A DNA stretch of 64,000 nucleotides. Origin: Citrobacter amalonaticus Y19. Its GTDB lineage: Bacteria; Pseudomonadota; Gammaproteobacteria; Enterobacterales; Enterobacteriaceae. Below are positions 8,876 to 18,896 of the stretch, piece by piece (within the stretch, counting starts at the first letter, position 1; each line of letters opens with the position of its first letter). Where the stretch lies: positions 1,364,001-1,428,000 of the forward strand of contig NZ_CP011132.1 of assembly GCF_000981805.1 (NCBI RefSeq). Reading direction: 5' to 3'. The notes under the pieces were generated by a model. It made no database searches, had not been told where the DNA came from, and saw nothing but the letters and a program-made list of their open reading frames with translations. A program made the position numbers and the translations under genes.

Positions 8876-9301
8876 TCACGAGAAAATGTCAGCAGAGCAT
8901 TTATTCCGTCGAAAAATAAAGCCAGGGTAGAATTCGTTATATTGTTGTGTATATCACGCGCGCATTTTTATTTATATATGGGAACAGTTTCACATTTATT
9001 TGTAATCTGGCGGAACAATGTTTCACTGGCTTTATGATAATAAATATCACTACGCATTTAATATTTTCCTTCCCGTTTTTAATTGATGACGATCAAAGTT
9101 ATGCCCACCAATAACTCCCATTATTTAATTCGCCTAACCCTAAAGGATTAGTTTATTTGCGTTAAATTGCGTTATTTATGCAATCCGGTTATGGCAAAAC
9201 TTCAGCTGTGGGAGGCAACATCAGAGGCGCTGTTTCAGCATAATTAGCATCGGCCTGGGACGTGTTGTCGGCACTGCGTTTGCGAAGAGGATGCAAAATA
9301 A
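8876..9301 (+). promoter_or_regulatory. ydhY operon control region with perfect FNR site
   Basis: The 426-bp AT-rich stretch between the fumD terminator and ydhY contains no gene I can support. It holds a perfect FNR site, TTGATGACGATCAA, at 9083-9096. A -10-like TTATTT lies at 9121-9126, so class II activation at about -41.5 would start the message near 9131 and leave a leader of about 170 bases. The E. coli ydhY-ydhT operon is known to be FNR-activated and repressed through NarXL/NarQP. CTAACCCTAAAGGATTA at about 9134 could hold NarL heptamers, but I cannot assign them surely. Confidence 0.8.
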
Positions 9302-12051
<2,750 letters not shown>

Positions 12052-12061
12052 GGAACATCAC

Positions 12062-12712
12062 ATGAGCCATTCAGAGGATGTGAGTCAACCTGTCGCGCCG
12101 GATGTGGATCTTGAAAAGCGACAGTGGTTGCAGGGGCGTCGTGAACAGGTCGGCGACGTAGATGAACCGGCGGTGCCAGAAAGCCCCGCGGAGATCATGG
12201 CGGATTTTATCCGCCAGTCTTCGGCGAACGGCCAGCTTGTCGCGCGCGAACTGTTCTTGCAGCCGCCGTACTCGATGGAAGAAGCGGCGCTCGCACCGCT
12301 ACTGGAGACGCTCAGAGAGGGGCTTGCCGGGGAGGATATTGCCTGGGTGCAGGGCTCTCAGGACGAATATTACTACTCAACCCAGACCATGACCGCCAAC
12401 TATGCCGACATGTGCGTTCAGGTAGTGGAAAAGGATATCTGTCGGGCAATCGCACAGGCGGTGCGCTTTGACTGCCAGACTTATCCGCGTCCGTACAAGG
12501 TCGCCATGCTGGAACAATCGCCTTACGGTTTTGCGCCACAGCAGATAGACGCCGCGCTCGCTGCGATTGAAACGCATCCCGACTATGCCGATATTCGCAC
12601 GGTCGCGTCATCCAACGACGTACCGTACTTATTCAGCGAACGCTTTATGAGTTACGGCAAAGCGTACGGTTTGTGCGAATGGCTGGAAGTTGAGCAGTTT
12701 CAGAATCCCTGA
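12062..12712 (+). CDS. ydhW: YdhW, conserved protein of the ydhY operon
   Basis: A 216-residue protein without a recognised catalytic motif, about the length of E. coli YdhW. It has no signal peptide or membrane segment, so it is probably cytoplasmic. It starts at ATG 12062, 10 bp after the ydhV stop, with AAGGAACATCAC as ribosome site. The frame is open further back inside ydhV, but that part reads like shadow sequence. Its constant place between the AOR-like enzyme and the YdhX ferredoxin suggests an accessory or assembly role; this is inference only. Confidence 0.88.
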   Translation: MSHSEDVSQPVAPDVDLEKRQWLQGRREQVGDVDEPAVPESPAEIMADFIRQSSANGQLVARELFLQPPYSMEEAALAPLLETLREGLAGEDIAWVQGSQDEYYYSTQTMTANYADMCVQVVEKDICRAIAQAVRFDCQTYPRPYKVAMLEQSPYGFAPQQIDAALAAIETHPDYADIRTVASSNDVPYLFSERFMSYGKAYGLCEWLEVEQFQNP

Positions 12713-12762
12713 ATTCATGGAAAGCGTGGACGAGCGCGACCACAGCATTAGAGGATAACAAG

Positions 12763-13431
12763 ATGTCCTTCACTCGACGAAAATTTGTGCTTGGCATGGG
12801 AACCGTCATTTTTTTCAGCGGACCCGGCCAGACGCTGCTGGCGAAGACAACGGCTAGCGGCCCCGTGCGTTACGTTATGATCCATGATGAATCGCGATGT
12901 AACGGCTGTAACATTTGCACCCGCGCCTGTCGCAAAACGAATCATGTTCCTGCGCAGGGAAGTCGCTTGTCGATCGCGCATATTCCCGTTTCAGATAATG
13001 ACAACGAGACGCTGTATCACTACTTCCGTCAGTCTTGTCAGCACTGTGACGATGCGCCCTGCATTGAGGTTTGCCCGACCGGGGCGTCGTGGCGCGATGA
13101 GGACGGGATCGTCCGCGTCGACACGTCGCGCTGCATTGGCTGCAGTTACTGCATTGGCGCGTGTCCCTATCAGGTGCGCTACCTGAATCCGCAAACTAAA
13201 GTGGCGGACAAATGCGATTTTTGCGCCCAATCGCGGCTGGCCAAAGGTTTTCCGCCCATCTGTGTCACGTCCTGCCCGGAGCATGCGCTGCTGTTTGGTC
13301 GTGAGGACAGCCCGGACATCCAGCGTTGGTTACAGGAAAACAACTATTACCAGTACCAACTTCCGGGCGCGGGTAAGCCCCATCTGTATCGTCGGTTCGG
13401 TCAACATTTGATTAAAAAGGATAATGTATGA
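12763..13431 (+). CDS. ydhX: Exported four-cluster ferredoxin-like protein YdhX
   Basis: A 222-residue iron-sulfur subunit with a twin-arginine signal (FTRRKFVLGMG, residues 3-13). Sixteen cysteines are grouped as RCNGCNICTRAC, CQHCDDAPCIEVCP, RCIGCSYCIGACP and CDFC, the pattern of DmsB, PhsB and TtrB subunits. It should sit on the periplasmic side with the cytochrome YdhU. Its last codon and stop overlap the ydhU start (ATGA), so the two are coupled. YdhV has no export signal, so how electrons pass between the cytoplasmic and exported parts is open. Confidence 0.92.
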   Translation: MSFTRRKFVLGMGTVIFFSGPGQTLLAKTTASGPVRYVMIHDESRCNGCNICTRACRKTNHVPAQGSRLSIAHIPVSDNDNETLYHYFRQSCQHCDDAPCIEVCPTGASWRDEDGIVRVDTSRCIGCSYCIGACPYQVRYLNPQTKVADKCDFCAQSRLAKGFPPICVTSCPEHALLFGREDSPDIQRWLQENNYYQYQLPGAGKPHLYRRFGQHLIKKDNV

Positions 13432-14213
13432 ACGCGTCGCAGAATGCTGAACAGTTCCAGGCCCAACTGGCAAACTATGTGCCGGTGTTTTCCCCCGAGT
13501 ATTGGCCCGTCTGGCTGGTGATTGCCGGACTTCTGCTGGTGGCGATGTGGCTGGTGCTGGGATTGCATGCCTGGCTTCGTTTTCGCGCGGCCAACAAGGC
13601 TGCCGCCGGGCATGGCGAGAAGGTTTATCTGTATTCCCGGGCGGTACGGCTGTGGCACTGGTCGAATGCCTTGTTGTTTTTACTCCTGCTCGGCAGCGGG
13701 CTCATCAATCACTTTTCATTGGTCAGCGCGGCAGTGATCAAAAGCTTACTGACGGTACATGAAGTCTGCGGATTTCTGCTGCTGGCGTGCTGGGTCGGTT
13801 TCGTACTGATCAATGCGTTGGGCGGAAACGGCCATCATTACCTTATTCGCCCCCAGGGTTGGGTGGCGCGGGCGATAAAACAGACCCGTTTCTACCTCTA
13901 CGGCATTATGCAGGGCGAAGCGCATCCGTTCCCGGCCACGCCGCGCTCGAAGTTTAACCCACTACAGCAGGCGGCTTATGTTGGCGTGATGTATGGACTG
14001 TTGCCGCTGTTGCTGCTGAGCGGGCTGTTGGCGCTCTATCCGCAGGTCGTGGGAGACCTGTTCCCTGGCGTGCGCTACTGGTTGTTACAGGCGCACTTCG
14101 CGCTGGCTGTCATCAGCCTGTTCTTTATTTTTGGTCACCTCTACCTGTGCACCACGGGCCGCACGCCTGGCGAGACGTTCCGCTGCATGGTCGACGGTTA
14201 TCACCGGCATTAA
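13428..14213 (+). CDS. ydhU: Cytochrome b-type membrane protein YdhU
   Basis: A 261-residue membrane protein related to the thiosulfate reductase cytochrome b subunit PhsC, with the same length as E. coli YdhU. Hydrophobic helices occur around PVWLVIAGLLLVAMWLVLGL, LWHWSNALLFLLLLGSGLIN, VCGFLLLACWVGFVLIN, GLLPLLLLSGLLALYP and FALAVISLFFIFGHLY. Histidines in the first, second and later helices (LWHWSN, TVHEVC, QAHFAL) are candidate haem ligands. It probably links the quinone pool to YdhX. The start overlaps the ydhX stop by 4 bp. Confidence 0.9.
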   Translation: MNASQNAEQFQAQLANYVPVFSPEYWPVWLVIAGLLLVAMWLVLGLHAWLRFRAANKAAAGHGEKVYLYSRAVRLWHWSNALLFLLLLGSGLINHFSLVSAAVIKSLLTVHEVCGFLLLACWVGFVLINALGGNGHHYLIRPQGWVARAIKQTRFYLYGIMQGEAHPFPATPRSKFNPLQQAAYVGVMYGLLPLLLLSGLLALYPQVVGDLFPGVRYWLLQAHFALAVISLFFIFGHLYLCTTGRTPGETFRCMVDGYHRH

Positions 14214-14216
14214 CTG

Positions 14217-15026
14217 ATGCTGATCACGCGAGAAGATTTACGCAGCTGGCGGGTTGGTGCGGTGATATACCGCTGGTTTCTGCGCCGTTTCCCCGAGGGC
14301 GGTAACTACGCCGATGTACATCGGGCGTTGAGTCGCGAAGGGTATCTCGACTGGGCGAACAGCCTGGTGGAGTACGCCTGGTCGCGTTGGCTGGATGAAG
14401 AAAATTTTGCCCGCCAGGATATCTCCGCCATGTCGCGGCTGGCGAAACCTGATGCCTCTGTGGGCGATCAGCAGGTGGCAAACGCGGGTGATAACGCGAA
14501 TCTGGGCTGTGCCGGCGATAACATGAAGATCGCCAGCGCAGGTTACGCGTCACAGATTGCCAGTGCGGGTTACTGCGTGCGCATTGGCAGCGTCGGCTAT
14601 AACAGCCATATCAGCAGTTCAGGAGACCGCGCAAGGCTCGCTGCCGCAGGAAACTCCACGCGCATCAGCAGCGCCGGTAACGGAACGCGGATCGCCAGCA
14701 GCGGGATGCGTGTGCGGGTGAGTTCGCTGGGCGAAAGAAACCATGTTGCCAGTAATGGCGACCTGAGCCAGATAGTGAGTTTTGGCGCAGACGCTAAAAT
14801 CGCCAACAGCGGCGACAATGTACATATCATCTGCAACGGCGACAACGCGATCGTTGCCAGTACCGGGGTTGTTGACTCCGTGGTGCTGGGACCGGGCGGC
14901 TGCGCGGCGCTGGCCTATCATGACGGCGAACGCGTGCGCTTTGCCGTTGCGATTGAAGGCGAAGAGGGGATCCGCGCCGGCGTGAAATACCGACTCGACG
15001 ACGCGCACCAGTTTGTGGAGTGCTGA
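14217..15026 (+). CDS. ydhT: YdhT, nonapeptide-repeat protein
   Basis: A 269-residue protein, last in the ydhY operon, starting 3 bp after the ydhU stop. Residues 1-80 form a predicted helical head rich in Trp and Arg. From Gly91 to about 216 the protein is fourteen 9-residue repeats of the form G-x-x-x-x-[IVL]-x-[SA]-[SA], for example GDNMKIASA, GYASQIASA and GNSTRISSA. Such a strict glycine period suggests a right-handed beta-solenoid. There is no signal peptide. Residues 217-269 form a separate C-terminal part. The role is not known; a scaffold for the redox enzyme is one guess. Confidence 0.88.
   Translation: MLITREDLRSWRVGAVIYRWFLRRFPEGGNYADVHRALSREGYLDWANSLVEYAWSRWLDEENFARQDISAMSRLAKPDASVGDQQVANAGDNANLGCAGDNMKIASAGYASQIASAGYCVRIGSVGYNSHISSSGDRARLAAAGNSTRISSAGNGTRIASSGMRVRVSSLGERNHVASNGDLSQIVSFGADAKIANSGDNVHIICNGDNAIVASTGVVDSVVLGPGGCAALAYHDGERVRFAVAIEGEEGIRAGVKYRLDDAHQFVEC
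14487..14864 (+). repeat. 27-bp coding repeats in ydhT (14 units)
   Basis: Fourteen consecutive units of 27 bp encode the Gly-initiated nonapeptides of YdhT. The DNA units have diverged and only the protein pattern is strict, so the array is old and held by selection on the protein, not a recent expansion. Confidence 0.85.
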
Positions 15027-15031
15027 ACGGC

Positions 15032-15709
15032 TCAACGAAGCGCAAATCGTCGCCGGGTTGCTTTCTCCAGTCCGTAGCAGAGCAGATAGTAGACCAGCCC
15101 CGTAAAGATGAAGATAGCCGCCGGATAAACCTGCTCCCGGCTGTTAACCTGTCCCGCCACCGTTGTCAGTTCCGGCACGTTGACAATAAATGCCAGCGAG
15201 GTGTCCTTCAGCAGACCAATGCATATCCCGGTCAGAGAAGGCAGGATATGACGCAACACCTGCGGCAGCAGAACCCCACGAAGTGCCTGAACAGGACTGA
15301 AGCCCTGGGCAATGGCTGCATCATACTGTCCGTCAGGCAGCGCGTTGAGCCCGGCGTATACCGAATGCATAACCGACGCGGCGGTAAACCATGCCAGCGC
15401 CAGCGTCACGGTTGCCGCACCAGGCAGATCGCTGCCGGTCAGCATGGGCAGCAGATACCACATCCAGAAAATGACGAAGATCAGCGGGATCCCGCGAATG
15501 AGTTCCGCCCAGACGAACAATCCCTTCCGGACGACACCCGGAAAACGCCAGGCGAGAGCGGCAAGGGCAATACCGCCAGGTAAGGCCAGTGTCGCCGCCC
15601 CCAGCGCCATCATCAGAGTCAACAGCACGCCGCCGGGCTGTCCATCAGCCAGTCGTCCCCACAAGAGATAATCCAGGTTGTCGGTTATCACTGCAATATT
15701 AGCGATCAT
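15032..15709 (-). CDS. Polar amino-acid ABC permease (second subunit)
   Basis: A 225-residue inner-membrane permease of the HisM/GltK family. Hydrophobic segments include VLLTLMMALGAATLALPGG and IRGIPLIFVIFWMWYLL. The EAA loop, which docks on the ATPase, reads AIAQGFSPVQALRGVLLPQ. It overlaps the preceding permease by 11 bp and is the last gene of a four-gene operon (binding protein, ATPase, two permeases) running on the minus strand. It ends 5 bp from ydhT, so the two operons converge with almost no gap and no visible terminator. The ligand is probably a polar amino acid but cannot be named. Confidence 0.88.
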   Translation of the reverse strand: MIANIAVITDNLDYLLWGRLADGQPGGVLLTLMMALGAATLALPGGIALAALAWRFPGVVRKGLFVWAELIRGIPLIFVIFWMWYLLPMLTGSDLPGAATVTLALAWFTAASVMHSVYAGLNALPDGQYDAAIAQGFSPVQALRGVLLPQVLRHILPSLTGICIGLLKDTSLAFIVNVPELTTVAGQVNSREQVYPAAIFIFTGLVYYLLCYGLEKATRRRFALR

Positions 15710-16478
15710 GCTGTGGACTCCTGAACCGTAACCGACGGGCTGGTATTTTTTTCTCCTGTCGGGGGGCGGGACCCAGACGGGTCAGCAGCAGACCGAGAGC
15801 CACACCGGTGAACAGATAAAGCCCCGTACCTACGGCAAAGGCTTCCAGCGCATGGGCGTTATAGCTTTCAATCTGGCGAACCTGGTAGGTGAGTTCCGCA
15901 AAGCCAATGCCGCTGGCTAATGACGACAGTTTCATCAGGTTGAGATATTGTCCCACCACCGGTTGCCAGGCGTTGGTCAGCCCCTGCGGTAACAGGATAT
16001 GGCGGAAAGTCTGCCACGAGGAAAACCCCTGTGAGACGGCGGCTTCGCGCTGTCCGGCTGAGACAGCCTGTAACCCGGAGGCCACTTCCTCGACCAGGAA
16101 CGCCGAGGTAAACACGCCGAGTCCCCATGCCGAGCAGAGAAATTCAGGCGTCAACCACCAGACGTTGCCGGGCAGGATTGACCAGCCGTGTTCTGCGTTA
16201 ACAAAATCAACAAATCCACGCGGCAGCAGATTCCAGCCAGCGAAGTACCAGAACAACAACTGGACCAGCAGCGGGGTGTTACGAAACAGCGATACCCAGC
16301 AAGCCACGACACGGCGGCCAGCCATATGGCCGGAAAGGCGCAGGGCTAACAGAATAATCGCCAACAGCGTGGCGAGGAGGATCCCTGCAGCGCTAACCCA
16401 CAGCGTGGTGAGAAATCCGGAGAGGATCCATTGCAGGGGAAGGCCGGTGAGCACCCCCTGCCAGTCCATTGACGGCAT
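15699..16478 (-). CDS. Polar amino-acid ABC permease (first subunit)
   Basis: A 259-residue permease of the HisQ/GltJ family. The EAA-type loop is visible as AAVSQGFSSWQTFRHILLPQ. Membrane segments include LPLQWILSGFLTTLWVSAAG and LLVQLLFWYFAGW. The ATG overlaps the ATPase stop by one base, showing tight coupling. GltJ is the nearest type I recognise from the WNLLPRGF segment and a periplasmic loop region between the second and third helices. Glutamate/aspartate is therefore a reasonable but unproved substrate. Confidence 0.88.
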   Translation of the reverse strand: MPSMDWQGVLTGLPLQWILSGFLTTLWVSAAGILLATLLAIILLALRLSGHMAGRRVVACWVSLFRNTPLLVQLLFWYFAGWNLLPRGFVDFVNAEHGWSILPGNVWWLTPEFLCSAWGLGVFTSAFLVEEVASGLQAVSAGQREAAVSQGFSSWQTFRHILLPQGLTNAWQPVVGQYLNLMKLSSLASGIGFAELTYQVRQIESYNAHALEAFAVGTGLYLFTGVALGLLLTRLGPAPRQEKKIPARRLRFRSPQHDR

Positions 16479-17296
16479 TATTGTGATGACTCCTGATGCA
16501 GCGGATCCAGTACCTTTTGCAGAAAGCGCTGAGTTCGCGGGTGCTGTGGTCGGGTAAAAAAGTCATCCGGAGGCGCGACCTCAAGAATGTCGCCGCCGTC
16601 GATAAACACGACCCGGTCGGCAATTTCGCGGGCGAAATGCATCTCGTGTGTTACCACAATCATCGTAATGCCGCTGTGCGCCAGGCGTTTCATCACCTGC
16701 AAAACCTCACCGATCATTTCCGGATCGAGTGCAGAGGTGGGTTCATCAAACAGGATAATTTGCGGTGAGGAGGCCAGCGCGCGGGCGATTGCCACCCGTT
16801 GCTGTTGACCGCCGGAAAGCTGTGCCGGATAAGCATCAGCCTTTTCTTCCAGGCCGACCTGCTCCAGCAAGGCACTGGCACGCTTCGTGGCATCGGTTTT
16901 ATTCCAGCCGTGGACGTACTCCAGCGCGAGGGTGATGTTCTGCTGCGCGGTCAGATGGGCATACAGATTGAACTGCTGGAAAACAAAGCCTATACGGCTG
17001 CGCAGGTGTCGCAGCGCGGCTCCCTTAAGCTGACCGATCGGTTTGTCATCAATAAAAATGTCGCCACCACTCAGTGACTCCAGTTGGTTGATCAGGCGAA
17101 TCAGGGTTGATTTTCCCGATCCCGAGGGGCCAAGAATGGTCACGACTTCGCCAGGCTCGACGGTGAGACTGACGCCGTTGAGTACCCGGTGATCGCCATA
17201 CGCTTTCACGACATCACGTAACGCAACCCGTGCCTGGCGTAACTGGCTGAAATCCGCAGCCTGAGCTGCGGAAGGAGTGAACAAACCCGCCAGCAT
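16478..17296 (-). CDS. Polar amino-acid ABC transporter ATPase
   Basis: A 272-residue ATP-binding protein of the GlnQ/HisP/GltL family. Walker A is GPSGSGKST, the signature is LSGGQQQR, Walker B is IILFDEPTSALDP and the switch histidine is in VVTHEMHFAREIADRV. I start it at ATG 17296, one base after the binding-protein stop. The frame is open 69 bases further upstream inside that gene, which would add a basic leader not found in the family. About 30 residues (LAGLFTPSAAQAADFSQLRQ) still precede the usual GlnQ start, a mild oddity. Confidence 0.9.
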   Translation of the reverse strand: MLAGLFTPSAAQAADFSQLRQARVALRDVVKAYGDHRVLNGVSLTVEPGEVVTILGPSGSGKSTLIRLINQLESLSGGDIFIDDKPIGQLKGAALRHLRSRIGFVFQQFNLYAHLTAQQNITLALEYVHGWNKTDATKRASALLEQVGLEEKADAYPAQLSGGQQQRVAIARALASSPQIILFDEPTSALDPEMIGEVLQVMKRLAHSGITMIVVTHEMHFAREIADRVVFIDGGDILEVAPPDDFFTRPQHPRTQRFLQKVLDPLHQESSQ

Positions 17297-17297
17297 C

Positions 17298-18131
17298 TTA
17301 TCTGGCCTCAATTTTAAAAGCGCGCGGCTGCGGATTTTTCGTTTCCGGGCCAAACCAGACGTCATAAATTTTGCTCGCCTGCTCGCTGGATTCGAGCCTC
17401 AGCAATTCATCGTTAACGGCTTTCAGCAAAGCCGTTTCACCTTTCTTCACGCCCACGCCAATCTCTTCTTTGCTGAGTAAATCCGGCAGGATTTTGAACT
17501 GTGCTTTGTCCGGTGCGCCGCCAAGCAAGCCCGCCAGAATAGTGGAGTCCTGAGTGATGGCCTGCACGTTGCCGTTACGCAGTGCGGTTAACGCCAGCGG
17601 AATATCGTCGTAAGCCAGAACGCGGGATTGCGGGAACCGCTGATGCAGCGCCTGCTCACCGGTAGTTCCCTTCACCGCGCCGATGCGGGCGCGGCTGTAT
17701 TCATCCAGTTTATCGGGTGACGAGACCGGCACCAGGAACTGCTGTCCGGTGACAAAGTAGGGCACGGAAAAGTCGATAACCTGGGCGCGCTCGGGGGTGA
17801 TCGTAATATCGGCGACGATCAGGTCGGCTTTGCCCGATTGCAACAGCGGAATACGATTGGCGGGGTTGGTGGCGACCAGTTCCAGTTTCACACCCAGCGA
17901 CTTCGCCAGCGCCTGGGCGAAATCGACATCGTAGCCGACAATCTGATGCGTTTTCGCATCAACGGAGCCAAACGGCGGGTTGGCGTCAAACGTCGCGACT
18001 TTGACCACGCCCGCGGCTTTGATATCGGCGAGTTGGTCGGCCTGTACCTGAACGCTGATGACGCTCGCGGCGAGCATGACGCCGAGAGCGAGGATCGTTT
18101 TTTTTGAGCTGTGTATTTTCGTTGCCATCAT
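17298..18131 (-). CDS. Amino-acid binding protein (SBP family 3)
   Basis: A 277-residue periplasmic solute-binding protein. A Sec signal (residues about 1-31, ending VQVQA) is followed by a family-3 fold with VVKVATFDANPPFG, GYDVDFAQALAKSLG and the ITPERAQVIDFSVPYF signature. It is the first gene of the operon and begins with tandem ATG codons (18131 and 18128). Family members bind glutamine, glutamate, cystine, arginine or histidine. The 231 bp upstream, facing the 63-residue gene at 18363, must hold its promoter. I see no regulator gene beside it. Confidence 0.88.
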   Translation of the reverse strand: MMATKIHSSKKTILALGVMLAASVISVQVQADQLADIKAAGVVKVATFDANPPFGSVDAKTHQIVGYDVDFAQALAKSLGVKLELVATNPANRIPLLQSGKADLIVADITITPERAQVIDFSVPYFVTGQQFLVPVSSPDKLDEYSRARIGAVKGTTGEQALHQRFPQSRVLAYDDIPLALTALRNGNVQAITQDSTILAGLLGGAPDKAQFKILPDLLSKEEIGVGVKKGETALLKAVNDELLRLESSEQASKIYDVWFGPETKNPQPRAFKIEAR

Positions 18132-18362
18132 TTTCTTTGATATCCCTGGAGTTATTGGTTTGTCCTTTTACGCTCCCACAACCCAAACCCAGGACAAAAG
18201 AAGAAAAAAGACTTACTTATGTGCAAAAAGTTATTAGTGAACAGTGTGTTAACGAAGCGTTACTAACGAACAAAAACAGATAACGGTGAAAAAAAATCGC
18301 ATTTCATTTTTCACGCCGTTTGCGCTGCAATGAAAAACACCTGACAAGCAAAGGAGCGGGAG

Positions 18363-18554
18363 ATGGAGAAGATAAAAATGTGGATGGCGCGTCTTTCGGC
18401 GCGTGATGTCATCACGCCTGACCCGACCCGACAGCCTGGTGCAGAGGTCAATCTGCAGCGCGTTGTGGAGTCGATTCTTCCTGTCGCCAGCCTGTACGGC
18501 GTGGACATTGCTAACATTGACCCGGAGTGGTTTCGTGATCAAACAACACGCTGA
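18363..18554 (+). CDS. Small unrecognised protein, 63 residues
   Basis: An open frame with a strong ribosome site (AAAGGAG, 7 bases before ATG 18363). It encodes MEKIKMWMARLSARDVITPD and so on, a basic N-terminus followed by an acidic C-terminus (GVDIANIDPEWFRDQTTR). There is no signal peptide, membrane segment or cysteine. I do not recognise it. It stands between the divergent ABC operon and the convergent small gene at 18673-18813. Support is the ribosome site and the full-length coding pattern, not homology, so it remains a candidate. Confidence 0.6.
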   Translation: MEKIKMWMARLSARDVITPDPTRQPGAEVNLQRVVESILPVASLYGVDIANIDPEWFRDQTTR

Positions 18555-18636
18555 ACATCGTCGGATGCGCGAAGTGTACTGGAATGAAATCTGCAATAAC
18601 GGCGGAAAGACTGAGGAATTAAAAAGCGCTTACAGA

Positions 18637-18662
18637 CCTGCCGCACAGAACTGCGCGGCAGG
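18637..18662. terminator. Hairpin between two convergent small genes
   Basis: CCTGCCGC (18637-18644) pairs with GCGGCAGG (18655-18662). Read on the minus strand, a TTTTT run follows 11 bases later, so the hairpin may end the gene at 18673-18813. On the plus strand no T-run follows. Confidence 0.5.
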
Positions 18663-18672
18663 GTGAACTAAA

Positions 18673-18813
18673 TCAGATTTTGCAGGCGTCGCCGCAGTCG
18701 TCATCGGCAATCACCGATTCCGCTTTTTTATCCGCATCTTCCAGACGCTCTGCGTTACGTTCCTGTGCTTCTTCCAGTCCGCTAAAGACCAGATTATCGA
18801 GATCAATTTCCAT
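18673..18813 (-). CDS. Small acidic Cys-x3-Cys protein downstream of ydhS
   Basis: A 46-residue open frame starting MEIDLDNLVFSGLEEAQERN and ending DDDCGDACKI. The ATG at 18813 has AAGGA 6 bases upstream. The middle is strongly acidic and helical in character, and the last seven residues hold the only two cysteines (C40, C44), three residues apart. This leader-plus-core look resembles precursors of modified peptides, but a small metal-binding or redox protein is equally possible. It lies 83 bp after ydhS on the same strand and has its own -10-like TATACT. I recognise no family; the function is unknown. Confidence 0.65.
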   Translation of the reverse strand: MEIDLDNLVFSGLEEAQERNAERLEDADKKAESVIADDDCGDACKI

Positions 18814-18849
18814 CGTTCATCCTTCTTCATTCATTTTTGACATCCGCCA

Positions 18850-18855
18850 AGTATA
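18850..18855 (-). promoter_or_regulatory. -10-like element for the small acidic protein gene
   Basis: On the minus strand the sequence reads TTTGCCCTATACTTGG. TATACT is a good -10 hexamer that would start a transcript near 18843, giving a leader of about 30 bases. No convincing -35 stands 17 bases upstream. Confidence 0.45.
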
Positions 18856-18896
18856 GGGCAAATACAGCACCTGATGCATCCACAATGCGTGCGGCG

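Noticed and set aside
8846..9037. 63-codon frame after fumD
   Set aside because: It begins within the fumD terminator hairpin and runs through the AT-rich control region; no ribosome site.
18535..18666. GTG-initiated frame of about 43 codons overlapping the end of the 63-residue gene
   Set aside because: No ribosome site is well placed, its last codons form the terminator-like hairpin, and nothing about the product is recognisable.
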